Part shown: positions 1 to 11,300 of the stretch, piece by piece
Position numbering within the stretch: position 1 is the stretch's first letter
Layout: each line of letters begins with the position of its first letter
NCBI GenBank assembly: GCA_943736015.1
Contig: OX031071.1
Span: 9,148,119 to 9,212,118, forward strand
Origin: Tridacna crocea
Lineage: Eukaryota > Mollusca > Bivalvia > Cardiida > Cardiidae
Length of the DNA stretch: 64,000 bases
Reading direction: 5' to 3'
Notes under the pieces: generated by a model
The model's input: the letters and a program-made list of their open reading frames with translations, nothing else
Database searches by the model: none
What the model was told of the DNA's origin: nothing
Program-made: the position numbers and the translations under genes

Positions 1-780
1 ATGACCCATCTTCAAACTTGTTCAAGACATCGTCAATGCAAATATCCTGATCAAGTTTTAAAAGTAATGGACTGAAAATGTGGCCTCTAGAGGGTACACT
101 ATGTTTTCCGATGATTTGACCTAGTGACCCTATTTTTGACCAAACATGACATATTTTTAAACTAGTCCAATATATTATTAAGACAATCGTTTTGACCAAG
201 TTCCACCAGTATCAGACAGAAAACGTGGCCTATAGAGTGTAAGCAAGGTTTTTTAAGATTTGACCCAGTGACCTTGTTTTTGACCCAAAATGACCCATCT
301 TCATACTTGTTCGAGACATCATCAAGACAAACATCATGACCATGTTTAAGAGTATTGGACTTAAAATGTGGCCTTTAGAGGGTACACAATGTTTTCCTAT
401 GATATGACCAAACATGACCCATTTTTGGGCTAGTCCAAGATATCAAGACAAACATCCTGATCAAGTTTCATGAGTAGCAAACTCAAAATGTGACCTCTAG
501 AGTAAACACAAGGTCTTTCTAAGATTTGACCTTGTGACCTAGTTTTTGACGTGACTTGACCCATTTCTAAAGCTCTTCAAGATAACATCAAGACAAACAT
601 CCTGACCAAGTTTCTTGAGTATCAGACTGGCAATTTGGCCTCTAGTGAGTACACAAGGTAAAAGCTGATGACTGACAACAGACTTTTAACCATGGATGGT
701 GCACAACACATGACGATGGACACAGCATGGTCACACAAGCTCACATTGAGCACTTTGTATTTAGGTGAGCTAACAAAAAA
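1..780. repeat. Tandem ~130-150-bp repeat block
   Basis: About five degenerate units are seen, each with the phrases tgacccat..., aagacaaacatcctgaccaag, aatgtggcctctagag and agtttttgacc. The block ends in a gcactttgtatttaggtgagctaa-type tail, the same tail as near 2090-2112 and 10676-10695. No coding capacity is credible. Confidence 0.7.
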
Positions 781-1380
781 GCAGAGACAGGCTTTTTTTC
801 AGGGTAATTTGAGTCGGACACAATGTAAAGTCAAACTTTTTCACTCAAATATTTCAGTTAAGACTGCACAAAAAGGAACAGTAACCCTTCATAATTCCGT
901 TATTAAACTTGACAGAGTTACCCATGCAGTACTTAAAGTGAGATTACGGTCTCTTAAAAAATCACATTTTCAACCTGTCCATCTCAAATCAAAGTGTCAT
1001 ACTCACTATCAAATTCATCCAAATCAATTTCAAAAATGCCTTCACTACTTTTACCCTGCTTTTCACTGATTTAATTCCTAATAAGCCTATCAGGGGAGTA
1101 AAAACAGCAGAAGACTAGCACTTTATAGCCCAAAAGAGCATAATATAGTAGATAGCACAGCTGAAAATATACTTGACATTATGAGCACTTAAGTGTCTTC
1201 AGTAATGCAGAATACTAACTACACATCTAAAAGACCTTGAATATTGGGACACTCTGCATTTCTGAGCAGTCGGATCAAGTCTCATTGCAAGTGTAAAGTG
1301 GTGCGCAGCAGATTCCACCTTCAGTCTCATCTGATATGCATCTCTTTACACATGCTACTCAAAATGATCCAACCGCTCAG
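781..1380. other. No gene recognised
   Basis: Unique-looking AT-rich sequence. The open frame running in from 668 starts inside the repeat tail and has no recognisable domain. Confidence 0.5.
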
Positions 1381-2115
1381 AAATGCAGTGTTCTAATATT
1401 CCTATTGTATTCATAGAGGTCCATTTCCTAATGTTTCATGTCAAATACCAATGCAGGCCTCCTGGGTCAGGAGGAGATAATTCTTTCTTTTTCCTTGTTG
1501 CAATGACAACCACAGTTTATCATGGGTTTCCACTGTTTTGCAATTCTTTTAAAGATGAACACCTTAGGGACATTTCTGTCTAATTAGGTTACAATTGGCC
1601 CAATAGGTTAGGAAGAGGTATCTTAAAGCCTGACAAACCCCCCCCCTTCCACTTGGGCTCAGCCCCTGGGGACCCTAGGGTCATAATTTTAGCAATTCTA
1701 ATAGAGATCTATAACCTGATGATTCATGCTAAATACCAAAGCTCTAGGCTGTCTAAATCAAAAGGAGATAATTTCTTCTTTTTTTTTCTTTTTTAATTTT
1801 CTGCCATGGCAACAAAAGTTTTTCATGGATTTCAATTCTTTTAGCAATGTTTAAATTAAGGAACATAACAGTCAAATTTGGTTAAAATTGGCCAGATTGT
1901 TTTGGAGATGTCATTGAAAGAAAATGTTCTTTGTTTCTATGTAGCAATTTTTTATGAGGACCACCCAATCCCTTCCAAATTTGGTTCAAACTGGCCCAAT
2001 GGTTTACGAGATGTTGTTGAAAAAAAAAATGCTGATTGACGAAACACGACAGGTGCCTGACAGAGAGTGATCACAATAACTCAATTGAGCAGTTTGTGCT
2101 CAGGTGAGCTAAAAA
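1381..2115. repeat. Two-unit tandem ~300-bp repeat with ggtgagctaa tail
   Basis: Two units share taaataccaa...ggcct/gctctaggc, ggagataattctt, a pyrimidine run, catgg(c)aacaaaa/ccacag, ttcatgg, and aaattggcccaa. A partial third unit is at 1975-2030. The block ends gtttgtgctcaggtgagctaa. Confidence 0.65.
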
Positions 2116-2717
2116 TAAAGAAAAAAGGTGGAATTCTATTTTTCTTTTCAAGTTTGAAATTATTATATTTACTGTGAAATACCCACCTTGAATAAGATCA
2201 CACCTCTATATATTTATTGCACATGCACACTGGTTTTAATACACTGCATTTACATTTGTTTTTAAAAAGTGGCATAAAAATTGTGATTCAAATAAAAGAT
2301 TACCTGTAATGAGCACTTTCTCTTTTTCCTGCGATATCTTCTATCCTATTATGGAAGAATTATTGAAAACTTTGTTAAAAACCCAATTCCAAAAAGAACC
2401 AACAAAGTGACAGTCACACAAGAAAGTTTTGCCAGTATTGTTGCAAATAACAAAATGAAGTTAAACATGCAAATAATTTCTAAATTTGTAATCACACTCA
2501 CTCAGGTTTTACTTATTTGCATTTTATTTCATCACCAATAATAATGAAAACCCTGGCTACTTTACATCTATAAAAGACAAAAAAGTTGCTGCTTTCTTTC
2601 AGGAAATCTACACATTGTCTCTCATTGATATGCTTTCAAGTCCAACAAGATAACCATTATCGTAAGACTTGTATTTAAGCTTGTAATATGCAGCTAATAT
2701 GTAAGTCAGAATTTGTG
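2116..2717. other. No feature recognised
   Basis: AT-rich sequence with no credible exon or repeat by eye. Confidence 0.4.
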
Positions 2718-2893
2718 AATTAATGATAAGAATCATTATTTATTTATTTATTCCAATAAACATTGCTGTGGAAGATCACTACACATGGTTTCAGCCAAAA
2801 GGCTATGTCGCAGTCGCTCAAGCTGTTCTGGCATCAATGCACTGGAATTAGGAAACATATGACAATTAGATTTGTATTTTTTCATTCTGAAAT
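2718..2893. repeat. Dispersed duplicate, copy 1 (partner 5571-5742)
   Basis: About 175 bp near-identical to 5571-5742, sharing tattccaataaacattgc, ggaagatcactacacatgg and gcaagctgttctggcatcaa-like text. No coding frame is conserved between the two. Confidence 0.7.
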
Positions 2894-3019
2894 AGTAGAG
2901 TTTACACAAATTGAAAAGAAAAGGCAAAAAACTTACTACTTTCACTCCTCCTCTTTCACTGTCTTTAGCGAATATGCAGATGTAGAAAATTTACTCCGAC
3001 ACCATTTAGACTGAAACAA

Positions 3020-3445
3020 GCGCGATCAATGTCTGCCAAGCTCTTGTTCAACTCAAACATACAGGAAGTCAAGCATTTCATCAATCCTGACATATCTTAC
3101 CAGTTTGATTGATAAAATTATGGAGTTGTCCATCATATGGACCCTAACTTCAACTGCTATGGATGCCTATATCCGTCCATATTGAGTGATGACTACTTGT
3201 GTTGCAGTTTCATCGGACAAATTGGGACAGTCATGTAAGTCTTTACAAGCTCATTTGGACATATTTTCTGCTGTGACTGCCAAACTGGAGTCTCACACAA
3301 AAAACTGACGCAGAGGCAAACTTTTTTCACAAAATTTGAAGCAAAGGTACCCACTTGTCAACCAGGACGGATGTACACATGGACGGACACATGACAGACA
3401 CCAGGCCATCACATTAGTCCGGGGCCTTAGGCCAATTGCGCTAAT
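3020..3445. repeat. Mollusc-type interspersed repeat with gacggac tail
   Basis: Ends in acatggacggacacatgaca and gccatcacattagtccgggg, a tail style seen in bivalve interspersed repeats (memory). Only one copy is visible here. Confidence 0.35.
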
Positions 3446-4020
3446 AAACCACAGGAGTTCCACTTACTTTCAAAATAAAACCCCACTGCCCAGTTGATAA
3501 ATATGAAAAGATTCAGAATTTAATTACAATCTCAGGCATCAAACACAACAAAAAAAAAACCATGCTTTTTATTGTCATATTCTCTCCTTTTCAAATGACA
3601 AAGAAGAATGAAGATATTGTCAAGCACAAGCGTCACAGTTGTTTCGAGTGCTCTGAATATTACTCCACCCACTCCCAATACCATTTCCAAGGTAATACTG
3701 GTCATTTTTTGATTAACCTTCAACTTGAAAAGAGGCTTGATTTACATAGGTTTACTGGTAACATTTTATATAATTCTATCATTGTCAGTTTTTATTTAAA
3801 CAGTTAGTATTGGTAAACCCTCCAAGATTATCCTTTCAACTTGGCCAAAGAGTGGAGAATGACATTTGTTTACATCAAAAAGACCTTCATTTTTAAAATA
3901 TTGCAGGGTAAAGACATGGAACAGCCACTGGCAACTTACTTTATACAAAATGACTCTATACAGAATGACGTAGATTTACCAAGTTTTCGCAGCACTATGT
4001 TTATAGAGCCGAACTGACTT
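3446..4020. other. No feature recognised
   Basis: AT-rich sequence; open frames near 3562 have no domain. Confidence 0.35.
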
Positions 4021-4170
4021 TCAAATTATGTGTGGTTCAAATAATGGAATTTTCTTTTTGAAACAGAAAAAAAATGTTCTGGCAAAAGGAGAAACATTGG
4101 TTACCAGCATAATCTGCTTTTCACACTTTGTTTTCAGAGACTTATCACCCAAAGGTTGTTAAAATTCTGG
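4021..4170. repeat. Diverged hairpin MITE (family A) remnant
   Basis: Retains tctggcaaaaggagaaacat, tggttaccagcat and a tttgttttcagag arm of the family A hairpin. Confidence 0.45.
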
Positions 4171-4465
4171 AAAGTGTGGTTAAGAGTTAAGTTAAGAATT
4201 TGCCAGCAGACTATTTTTTGATTGATGCCACTGAAAAGCATTCATCCAATGACTAATTAAATGTAGCTCAAATGGTGGGTTCTTATATCGAAAGGGTAAA
4301 AGACATTGTGAGAAAAGGAGACAATCCTGACATCCTCAGTGAACTCATCAGGATTTTATCAGCTTGACATGCTGACCTAATAATAGAGGACTGACTAATA
4401 AATTGAAAAGCCCAGTAATAACCCAAAGTACCATAAACTATGTGGATATTAAACTGAATTCAAGT

Positions 4466-4694
4466 GTAACCCTTTACCAAACAGTCCCTGGTTTTCATGA
4501 CCCCAAGATGGAAGCCTTTTGAAAACATTGTTGAAAAAGGAGAAAATGCTGGTAACCAGCAATTTCTCCTTTTCCCACAATGTTTTCTGTCCTGCTGGAA
4601 ACAAATTTCAATCTTTGAGATACATTTATTTTGTCGTCTGCAAGAGCTTTCAAGTTGGACCACTCCAAAATTTCGTCGTTTGGTAAAGAGTTAA
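4466..4694. mobile_element. Hairpin MITE, family A
   Basis: Ends are ...taaccctttaccaaac and tttggtaaagagttaa. The core is a perfect-type palindrome (gaaaacattg... gctggtaaccagc ...caatgttttc). The right TTAA is shared with the next copy. Confidence 0.85.
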
Positions 4695-4919
4695 CCCATT
4701 ACCACACAATCCATACTTTTGACGCCCCTGAGAAAGAAGCCTTTTGAAAACACTATGGGAAAAGGAGAAAATGCTGGTAACCAGCATTTTCTCCTTTTCC
4801 CACAGTGTTTTCTACCCTTCCCAGAACAAATTTCAATTTTTTAGTCACATTTAATTTGTCGTCTGCAAATGCTTTCAAGTTGGACCAGTCCAAAATTTTG
4901 TCGATTGGTAAAGAGTTAA
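4691..4919. mobile_element. Hairpin MITE, family A, back-to-back with previous copy
   Basis: TTAA at both ends; core gaaaacactatggg...gctggtaaccagc...cacagtgttttc. It starts on the TTAA that ends the preceding copy. Confidence 0.88.
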
Positions 4920-5077
4920 ATCATACCTTTCAAAAGGATGGAAATTATTGTGAAGATGGCAAAATGTTATTGTACAGTTGCTCCAACTGTTAGTCACTGG
5001 TAGAAAAAAAGAAATTTAAAATCGAATAAGAGGTAAACAAAAGACAACAGTCCTCGCAATTTTTTACCAAGTTAAAT

Positions 5078-5316
5078 CTACTTGTTCATGGAACCTTTCA
5101 AAGTCTTTTTATTTCTTGAGACTCTTTTGTTTTTCCTCCAAATCTTTCTTATTGCTTGTCTTTCTTTACATGACATGTCCTTCACAGATTTTATCTTTCC
5201 CTCCGCTTTCTTTTTACGATATTTCTCTCTACTTTTTTCTAAATACTTTTGCCGCCTCTTTTCATCCGCATCTCGTCTTATACGATATCTGCGTTGCCTC
5301 TCAGCATTTGACTTCC
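5078..5316 (-). CDS. Exon 4 (basic C-terminal exon, stop) of the four-exon gene
   Basis: Acceptor tgttttacttacag|GGAAGTCAAA, then 78 codons and a TAG. The entering phase needs one upstream nucleotide, exactly what exon 3 supplies (A+GG = Arg). The product is a strongly basic, helix-prone segment (SNAERQRRYRIRRDADEKRR ... KIKSVKDMSCKERQAIRKIW), reminiscent of a basic DNA-binding region. No leucine zipper follows. It could alternatively be the last exon of a separate gene or a transposon-derived exon. The nearest AATAAA on this strand is about 450 bp downstream (complement of TTTATT near 4625), inside a MITE. Confidence 0.6.
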
Positions 5317-8300
5317 CTGTAAGTAAAACAACAGGCAATGGCTTCTCCTTGCAACTGTTGTTTATGCAGGCCAGCAGAAAATAAATAGAGGATATTTGTT
5401 TTTTACAGTGAAAGAAAGAAATTTATCTCATTGAGTCAACATCATTGGTAATATTTTCACTTGTGAAGAATTAGAATATAAAAATCAGAATTTTCACTGG
5501 TTGTAACCATGAGATATTGAATAATATTTCACTGATATTTTTCGATAACCTACTGGAAAGCTTGAAATCAATGACAAGAATCATTATTGTTTTATTTATT
5601 CATTCCAATAAACATTGCTGTGGAAGATCACTACACATGGTTATCAGCCAAAAGTCTATGTCGCAGTCACGCAAGCTGTTCTGGCATCAATGAATTGGAA
5701 TTAGGAAACATATGACAATTAAATTTGTATTTTTTCAAATACAAAGAAGTAGCCTGGAGAAAAGTGTAAGGAAGGACACAGCGTATCAGATACCTATTTT
5801 GTACCTTCACGTTTTTTTCATCTTCTTTACCTACATTTTGTGAAAGTATAATTTTCTTTTAACCTTTGCCAGGTGACCAAGTTTTAGACTGGTCTTTATC
5901 AAAAGCATTTCAGACTAAATCAAATGGGGCTAAAATGCGGAGTTTAAATTGAAAACAGAAGAAAATATTGTGGGAAAAGGTTGAAATGCTGGCCATCAGT
6001 ATGACTTGATTAAAGACCATAGCAAGCTCTTGTTCTTGTGATGTGACCACCTAAAATTACTCATTTTCATGTCAAAAGCAAGCAACACCTATCAACAGTT
6101 AAGAAGACACATGAAGTACAATGGTACCATTTTTTATCTTTTAAATCTTTATCAAATCACAAAATTTTAGACTTGTCCAAACTGAAAGCATTTGCAGACA
6201 CCAAAATAAATGTGACTCACAATTCAAAAATGACTTTAGAAGAGTAGAAAACATTGTGGAAAAAGGAGAAAATGCTGGTTACCAGCATTTTATCCTTTTT
6301 CAACAATGGTTTCAGAAGGCTTCTTCCTCTGGGTTGTAAAAACCAAGGATTGTTTGGTAATGGGTTAACTAATATATTATCCATGCAATAACACCAGTCC
6401 TATACTGTAGAGGCGATTTTTTTACATACCACAGATATTTATGCACAATTTTTGATATACCACGGATATTTATAGCACCAATTTTTGATATATCACAGAT
6501 ATTTAAAGAAGAATTTTTGATACACCATGGATATTAGGAGAATTTTTTGATATACCACAGATATTTATAGCACCAAATTTTTGATATACCAAAGATATTT
6601 ATAGAAGAATTTTCGATATACCATGGATATTAAAAGAACAGTTTTTGATATACCACGGATATTTACAGCACCAATTTTTGATATACCACAGATATTTATA
6701 GAAGAATTTTCAATATGCCACGGATATTAAAAGCACCGTTTTTGATATACAATGGATATTTATAGCACAGTTTTTGATACAGCACAGATATTTATAGCAC
6801 AATTCTTGACATACCACAGATATCTATAGCACAATTCTTGACATCCTACGGTCACTAATAGTACTATTCTTGATATACCACTGTTATTTAAAGCACAATT
6901 TTTGATATCTCATGGATATTTATAGCACAATTTTTGACATCTCATGGATATTAATAGCACAATTTTTGACATACCATGGTCATTTATACCACGGATATAA
7001 ATGGAATATTAATGAATTTTCTGCAGGTTAAAGTCCTTTTTTATGACATAGTCAACATCATTTGTGACATCATTATTACAGCTAACCCATATTGGTTGTG
7101 CCAAGTGAAAATTATCACGCCATGGCTCAATCTATTCTCCTAAACTCATTAGATATTTTTGATATACATCAACACTGTATATATATATTCTCTATATCCT
7201 TTATGCAAAGCCGATCATTTGATGAAGGTATGTAACAAGAGCTGCCCATCCCATCATTTATTTGTGATTGTATTTCAATTACCAAAGTCAAGTTAGTCCA
7301 GTGCAAAATAAAATTTGACTAATAAGTCAATGATGAAAGCAAAATCTGACAACACTTTGACCCTTTACCTCACAATGGGAACTTTTAACAACCCCTGGTA
7401 AGAAATCTTTTGAAAACATTTTTGGTAAAAAGGAAAATGCTGCTCACCAGCATTTCCTCCCATTCTCAAAATGTTTTCAACACTGTCAAATCATAAATAC
7501 TATCATTTGATCTTTGATTATTTTCTCGTCTGGAAATGCTTTCAAGAAGGACATGTCTAGAATTGTGTCATGTGGTACAGGATTGACCCTTTACCAAGCA
7601 ATCCCTGGTTTTTACAACCCTTAGATAGAAGCCTTTTGAAAACATTGTGGGAAAAGGAGAAAGGCATTTTCTCCTTTTCCCATAATGCCTTCTACCCTGC
7701 TGGAAACAAATTTCAAATTTTTAGTCACCTTTATTTTATCATCTGCAAATGCTTTCTATTTGGATAAGCCTTAAATATTGTCGTTTGGTAATGAGTTAAA
7801 CCAGAACAAGAGATGTTTGTAAAACATGTATGCCCCCCTAATGGCATCCAATGTGATTATAAACTCTTACGTTCAAAATGTAAAAACGAACAAAGGGTAA
7901 TTACTCAAAAATTATTAATGATAAATTAACAATTCTTGGGCACTGTACTTCCCATTTAAGTGAACTATCAACTTTTAAAGTTTCATGATTTTACCTCACA
8001 TACTTTTTGAGTTATGCTCCGGAAAAAAAATAAGTATGAAAATCAACAAAGGGCAGTAATTGCAAAAATATAATGGGCAGAGTTATGGTTCTTGTGCAGT
8101 GCACTTCTCCTGAATAAGATCTATCCACATATATGGTTTCAAGATGATACCTGAAAAACCTTTTGAGTTATGCTCTGGACAAAAATTAAGTATGAAAATC
8201 AACAAAGGGCAAAAGCTCCAAAAATATAATGGGCAGAGTTATGGTTCTTGTGCACTGCACTTCTCCTTAATAAGGTTAATCCACCTATAAGGTTTCAAGG

Positions 8301-11300
8301 TGATAACTGAAATACTTTTTGAGTTATGCTCCAGACAAAAATTAACTATGAAAATCAACAAAGGGCAATAACTCCAAAAATATGATGGGCAGAGTTATGG
8401 TACTTGTGCACTGCACTTCTCCTTAGTATAATCTATCCACCTTTGAGGTTTTAGGATAATACCTGAAACACTTTTAGAGTTATGCTCCGGACAAAAATTA
8501 AGTATGAAAATCAACAAAGGGCAATAACTCCATAAATATGATGGGCAGAGTTGTTGTTCTTGTGCACTGCACTTCTCCTTAATGAGATCTATCCACCTAT
8601 GTAGTTTCAAGATGATACCTGAAATACTTTTTGAGTTATGCTCTGGACAAAAATTAACTATGAAAATCAACAAAGAGCAATAACTCCAAAAATATGATAG
8701 GCAGAGTTATGGTTCTTGTGCACTGCACTTCTCCTTAATAAGATCTTTTCACATATAAGGTTTCAAGGTGATACCTGAAATACTTTTAGAGTTATGCTAC
8801 GGACAAAAATTAAATATGAAAATCAACAAAGGGCAATAACTCCAAAAATATGATGGGCAGAGTTGTTGTTCTTGTGCACTGCACTTCTCCTTAATGAGAT
8901 CTATCAACCTATGTAATTTCAAAATGATACCTGAAATAGTTTTTGAGTTATGCTCCGGACAAAAATTAAGTATGAAAATCAACAAAGGGCAATAACTCCA
9001 AAAATATGATGGGCAGAGTTGTTGTTATTGTGCACTGCACTTCTCCTTAATGAGATCTATCCACCTATGTAGTTTCAAGATGATACCTTAAATAGTTTTT
9101 GAGTTATGCTCCGGACAAAAATTAAGTATGAAAATCAACAAAGGGTAATAACTCCAAAAATATGATGGGCAGAGTTATGGTTCTTGTGCACTGCACTTCT
9201 CCTTAATGAGATCTATCCACCTATGATGTTTCAAGATGATACCTTAAATAGTTTTTGAGTTATGCTCCGGACAAACTTGGTCTACGGACCGACGGACGGA
9301 CCGACGGACCGACAAGTGCAAAGCAATATACCCCCATTTCTTCGAAAGGGGGGCATAATTATCTAACTTGGTTGTGAAGATTGAAGATAGTTGTCTTGCC
9401 AAGGCTTGACAATTATTATCAATTCTCCCAACATTGTTGGATATCTTGGATGTATGACGACACTATTTACATCCTCTATATACATGTATTTAAATCCTTC
9501 ATAAATAGAATACCGTTCAACAGATGTGACTATATCAGCCAGCAAAAAACAGAGCATTCACTAACAAACTGCTTTCTCTTACATGTGTAATTCTCATTGT
9601 TTTCAAATTCAAACTCTGATTGTGTGGAACAAAGCTAATCTGTCTTCAGAATAATACTCTGTGCCACACAATCCTGATTGTTTTATGAACCTGAAGTAGA
9701 CTTTTTTTTTTTAATTGCTTTTGAAAAATTTTGGTTACAAGCAATTATTCCTTTGCCTCACAATGTTTTCAAAAGTCATCAATTCAGGTTCATTTAAGGA
9801 TTACAACCCCTAACTCATTAGTAAATACCGTCTATCATCAACATTTTCATAATGGCTATTAAATTTTGGCCAATCTTGACATCTTCTGTCAGACTTATAG
9901 TATAAGAGTTTGGGGCTGTAGACTCACAAACTCATCGGTAAATATTGTGTAATATCAACATAATCGTAAAGGCTTTCTGGCCAATCTCGACAGCTTCAGT
10001 CTTTTAACACAAGAGTTTGGGGCCAAAGCCCTTAATTTGTTGACTGCAATTGCTTTTAAGTTGGTCTCCTGAAAAATTGTGTTATTTCGTAAGGAGTTTA
10101 AAATTCACACAAAATCTTGACAAATATCCCACCCAAACTGGTTACCTTGTCCCTGGTATCAAGAGAAAAATTCAAAGGGCTATAACTCCTGTACCAGTCT
10201 ATTGAAGCAGGATCGAGAGAGATAAGTATAAGTTGTAGGAACTTATTTCTCAATCGATCTGCAATAAATATGAGCCATGCTCTGTGAAAAGGGGGCTTTA
10301 GGCATCTGCAAAAAATACTGACCCATGTCAGACTGAGAAGTCTGCATAGAATGACATAGGCAGAAACTTTTTGCTATCTTTAACCCTTTACCACATGGCA
10401 GAATTTTAGACCTATCTAAATCAAAAACATTTGAAGACGATAATTTCAAAATGGCCCAAATGGTGCAATTTTTCTTTGTGGGAGTAGAAAACTTTGTGGT
10501 AAAAGGAAAAAATGCTGGTTACCAGCATTTCTCCTTTTACCATAAAGTTTTCAAAAGGCCTCTTTGTCAGGGTAATTAAACGTCATTGATTGGTAAAGGA
10601 ATAAAGATTCAGTCTGTTGTTACACAATATGGATTTTATGTGGTCCATAATAATGTGGTCCATAATAATGTCGTACTTTGTGCTCAGGTGAGCTAAATAG
10701 GGGCACAGCTGAGTATGAAATATTAAGATGCTTATTTGTCCTTGTTGTATGGGATCCCCTTTTGACAATTAACACCTAATCAAAGTTTGAAATAAATATC
10801 TTCTGTAATGACAGAGATATTAGAGAATGTCAAATTCAAAGTTGGAAAGGGGCATAACTGTGTCAAAAACACTTTGCTGGCTATTTGTTTGTTGTAAAAG
10901 TTTTCCTTACGACAGTTAATAACTAGTCAGAGTTCAAAGTACATATTTTAAATAATGACAGAGATAAAATGTCATAGTTTTTGATGGTTGACCATGACGG
11001 AGACAATGCCAGAACTATGAAAAACCTCAACATAAATAGCCAAGCTTATATGGCTCGTAACACACAAAAAGGGGCATTCAGACATTTGCATACAGTGTCG
11101 TCTCAGATAAGCCTGCGCAGGCTAATCCGAAACAGCACTTTACAACTATATTCGGTTTTGTGTTACAGTAGACTTGCACAAGACAGAAAATTACATAAAA
11201 ACGGAAAGTGCCGTCTTGAATTAGCATGGGCGTACTGTTAGGCTAATCCAAGATGGCACTTTATGCAAATGCTTGAATGCCCCCTTTTGCGTGCCATATT

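Noticed and set aside
668-1069. 133-codon plus-strand frame
   Set aside because: Starts in the tail of the tandem repeat and has no domain; probably chance.
5082-5384. 100-codon plus-strand frame opposite exon 4
   Set aside because: Antisense shadow of the exon, rich in Phe/Leu because the exon is rich in Lys/Arg.
8395-8985. Repetitive frames of 92 and 62 codons on the minus strand
   Set aside because: Direct product of the ~157-bp tandem array.
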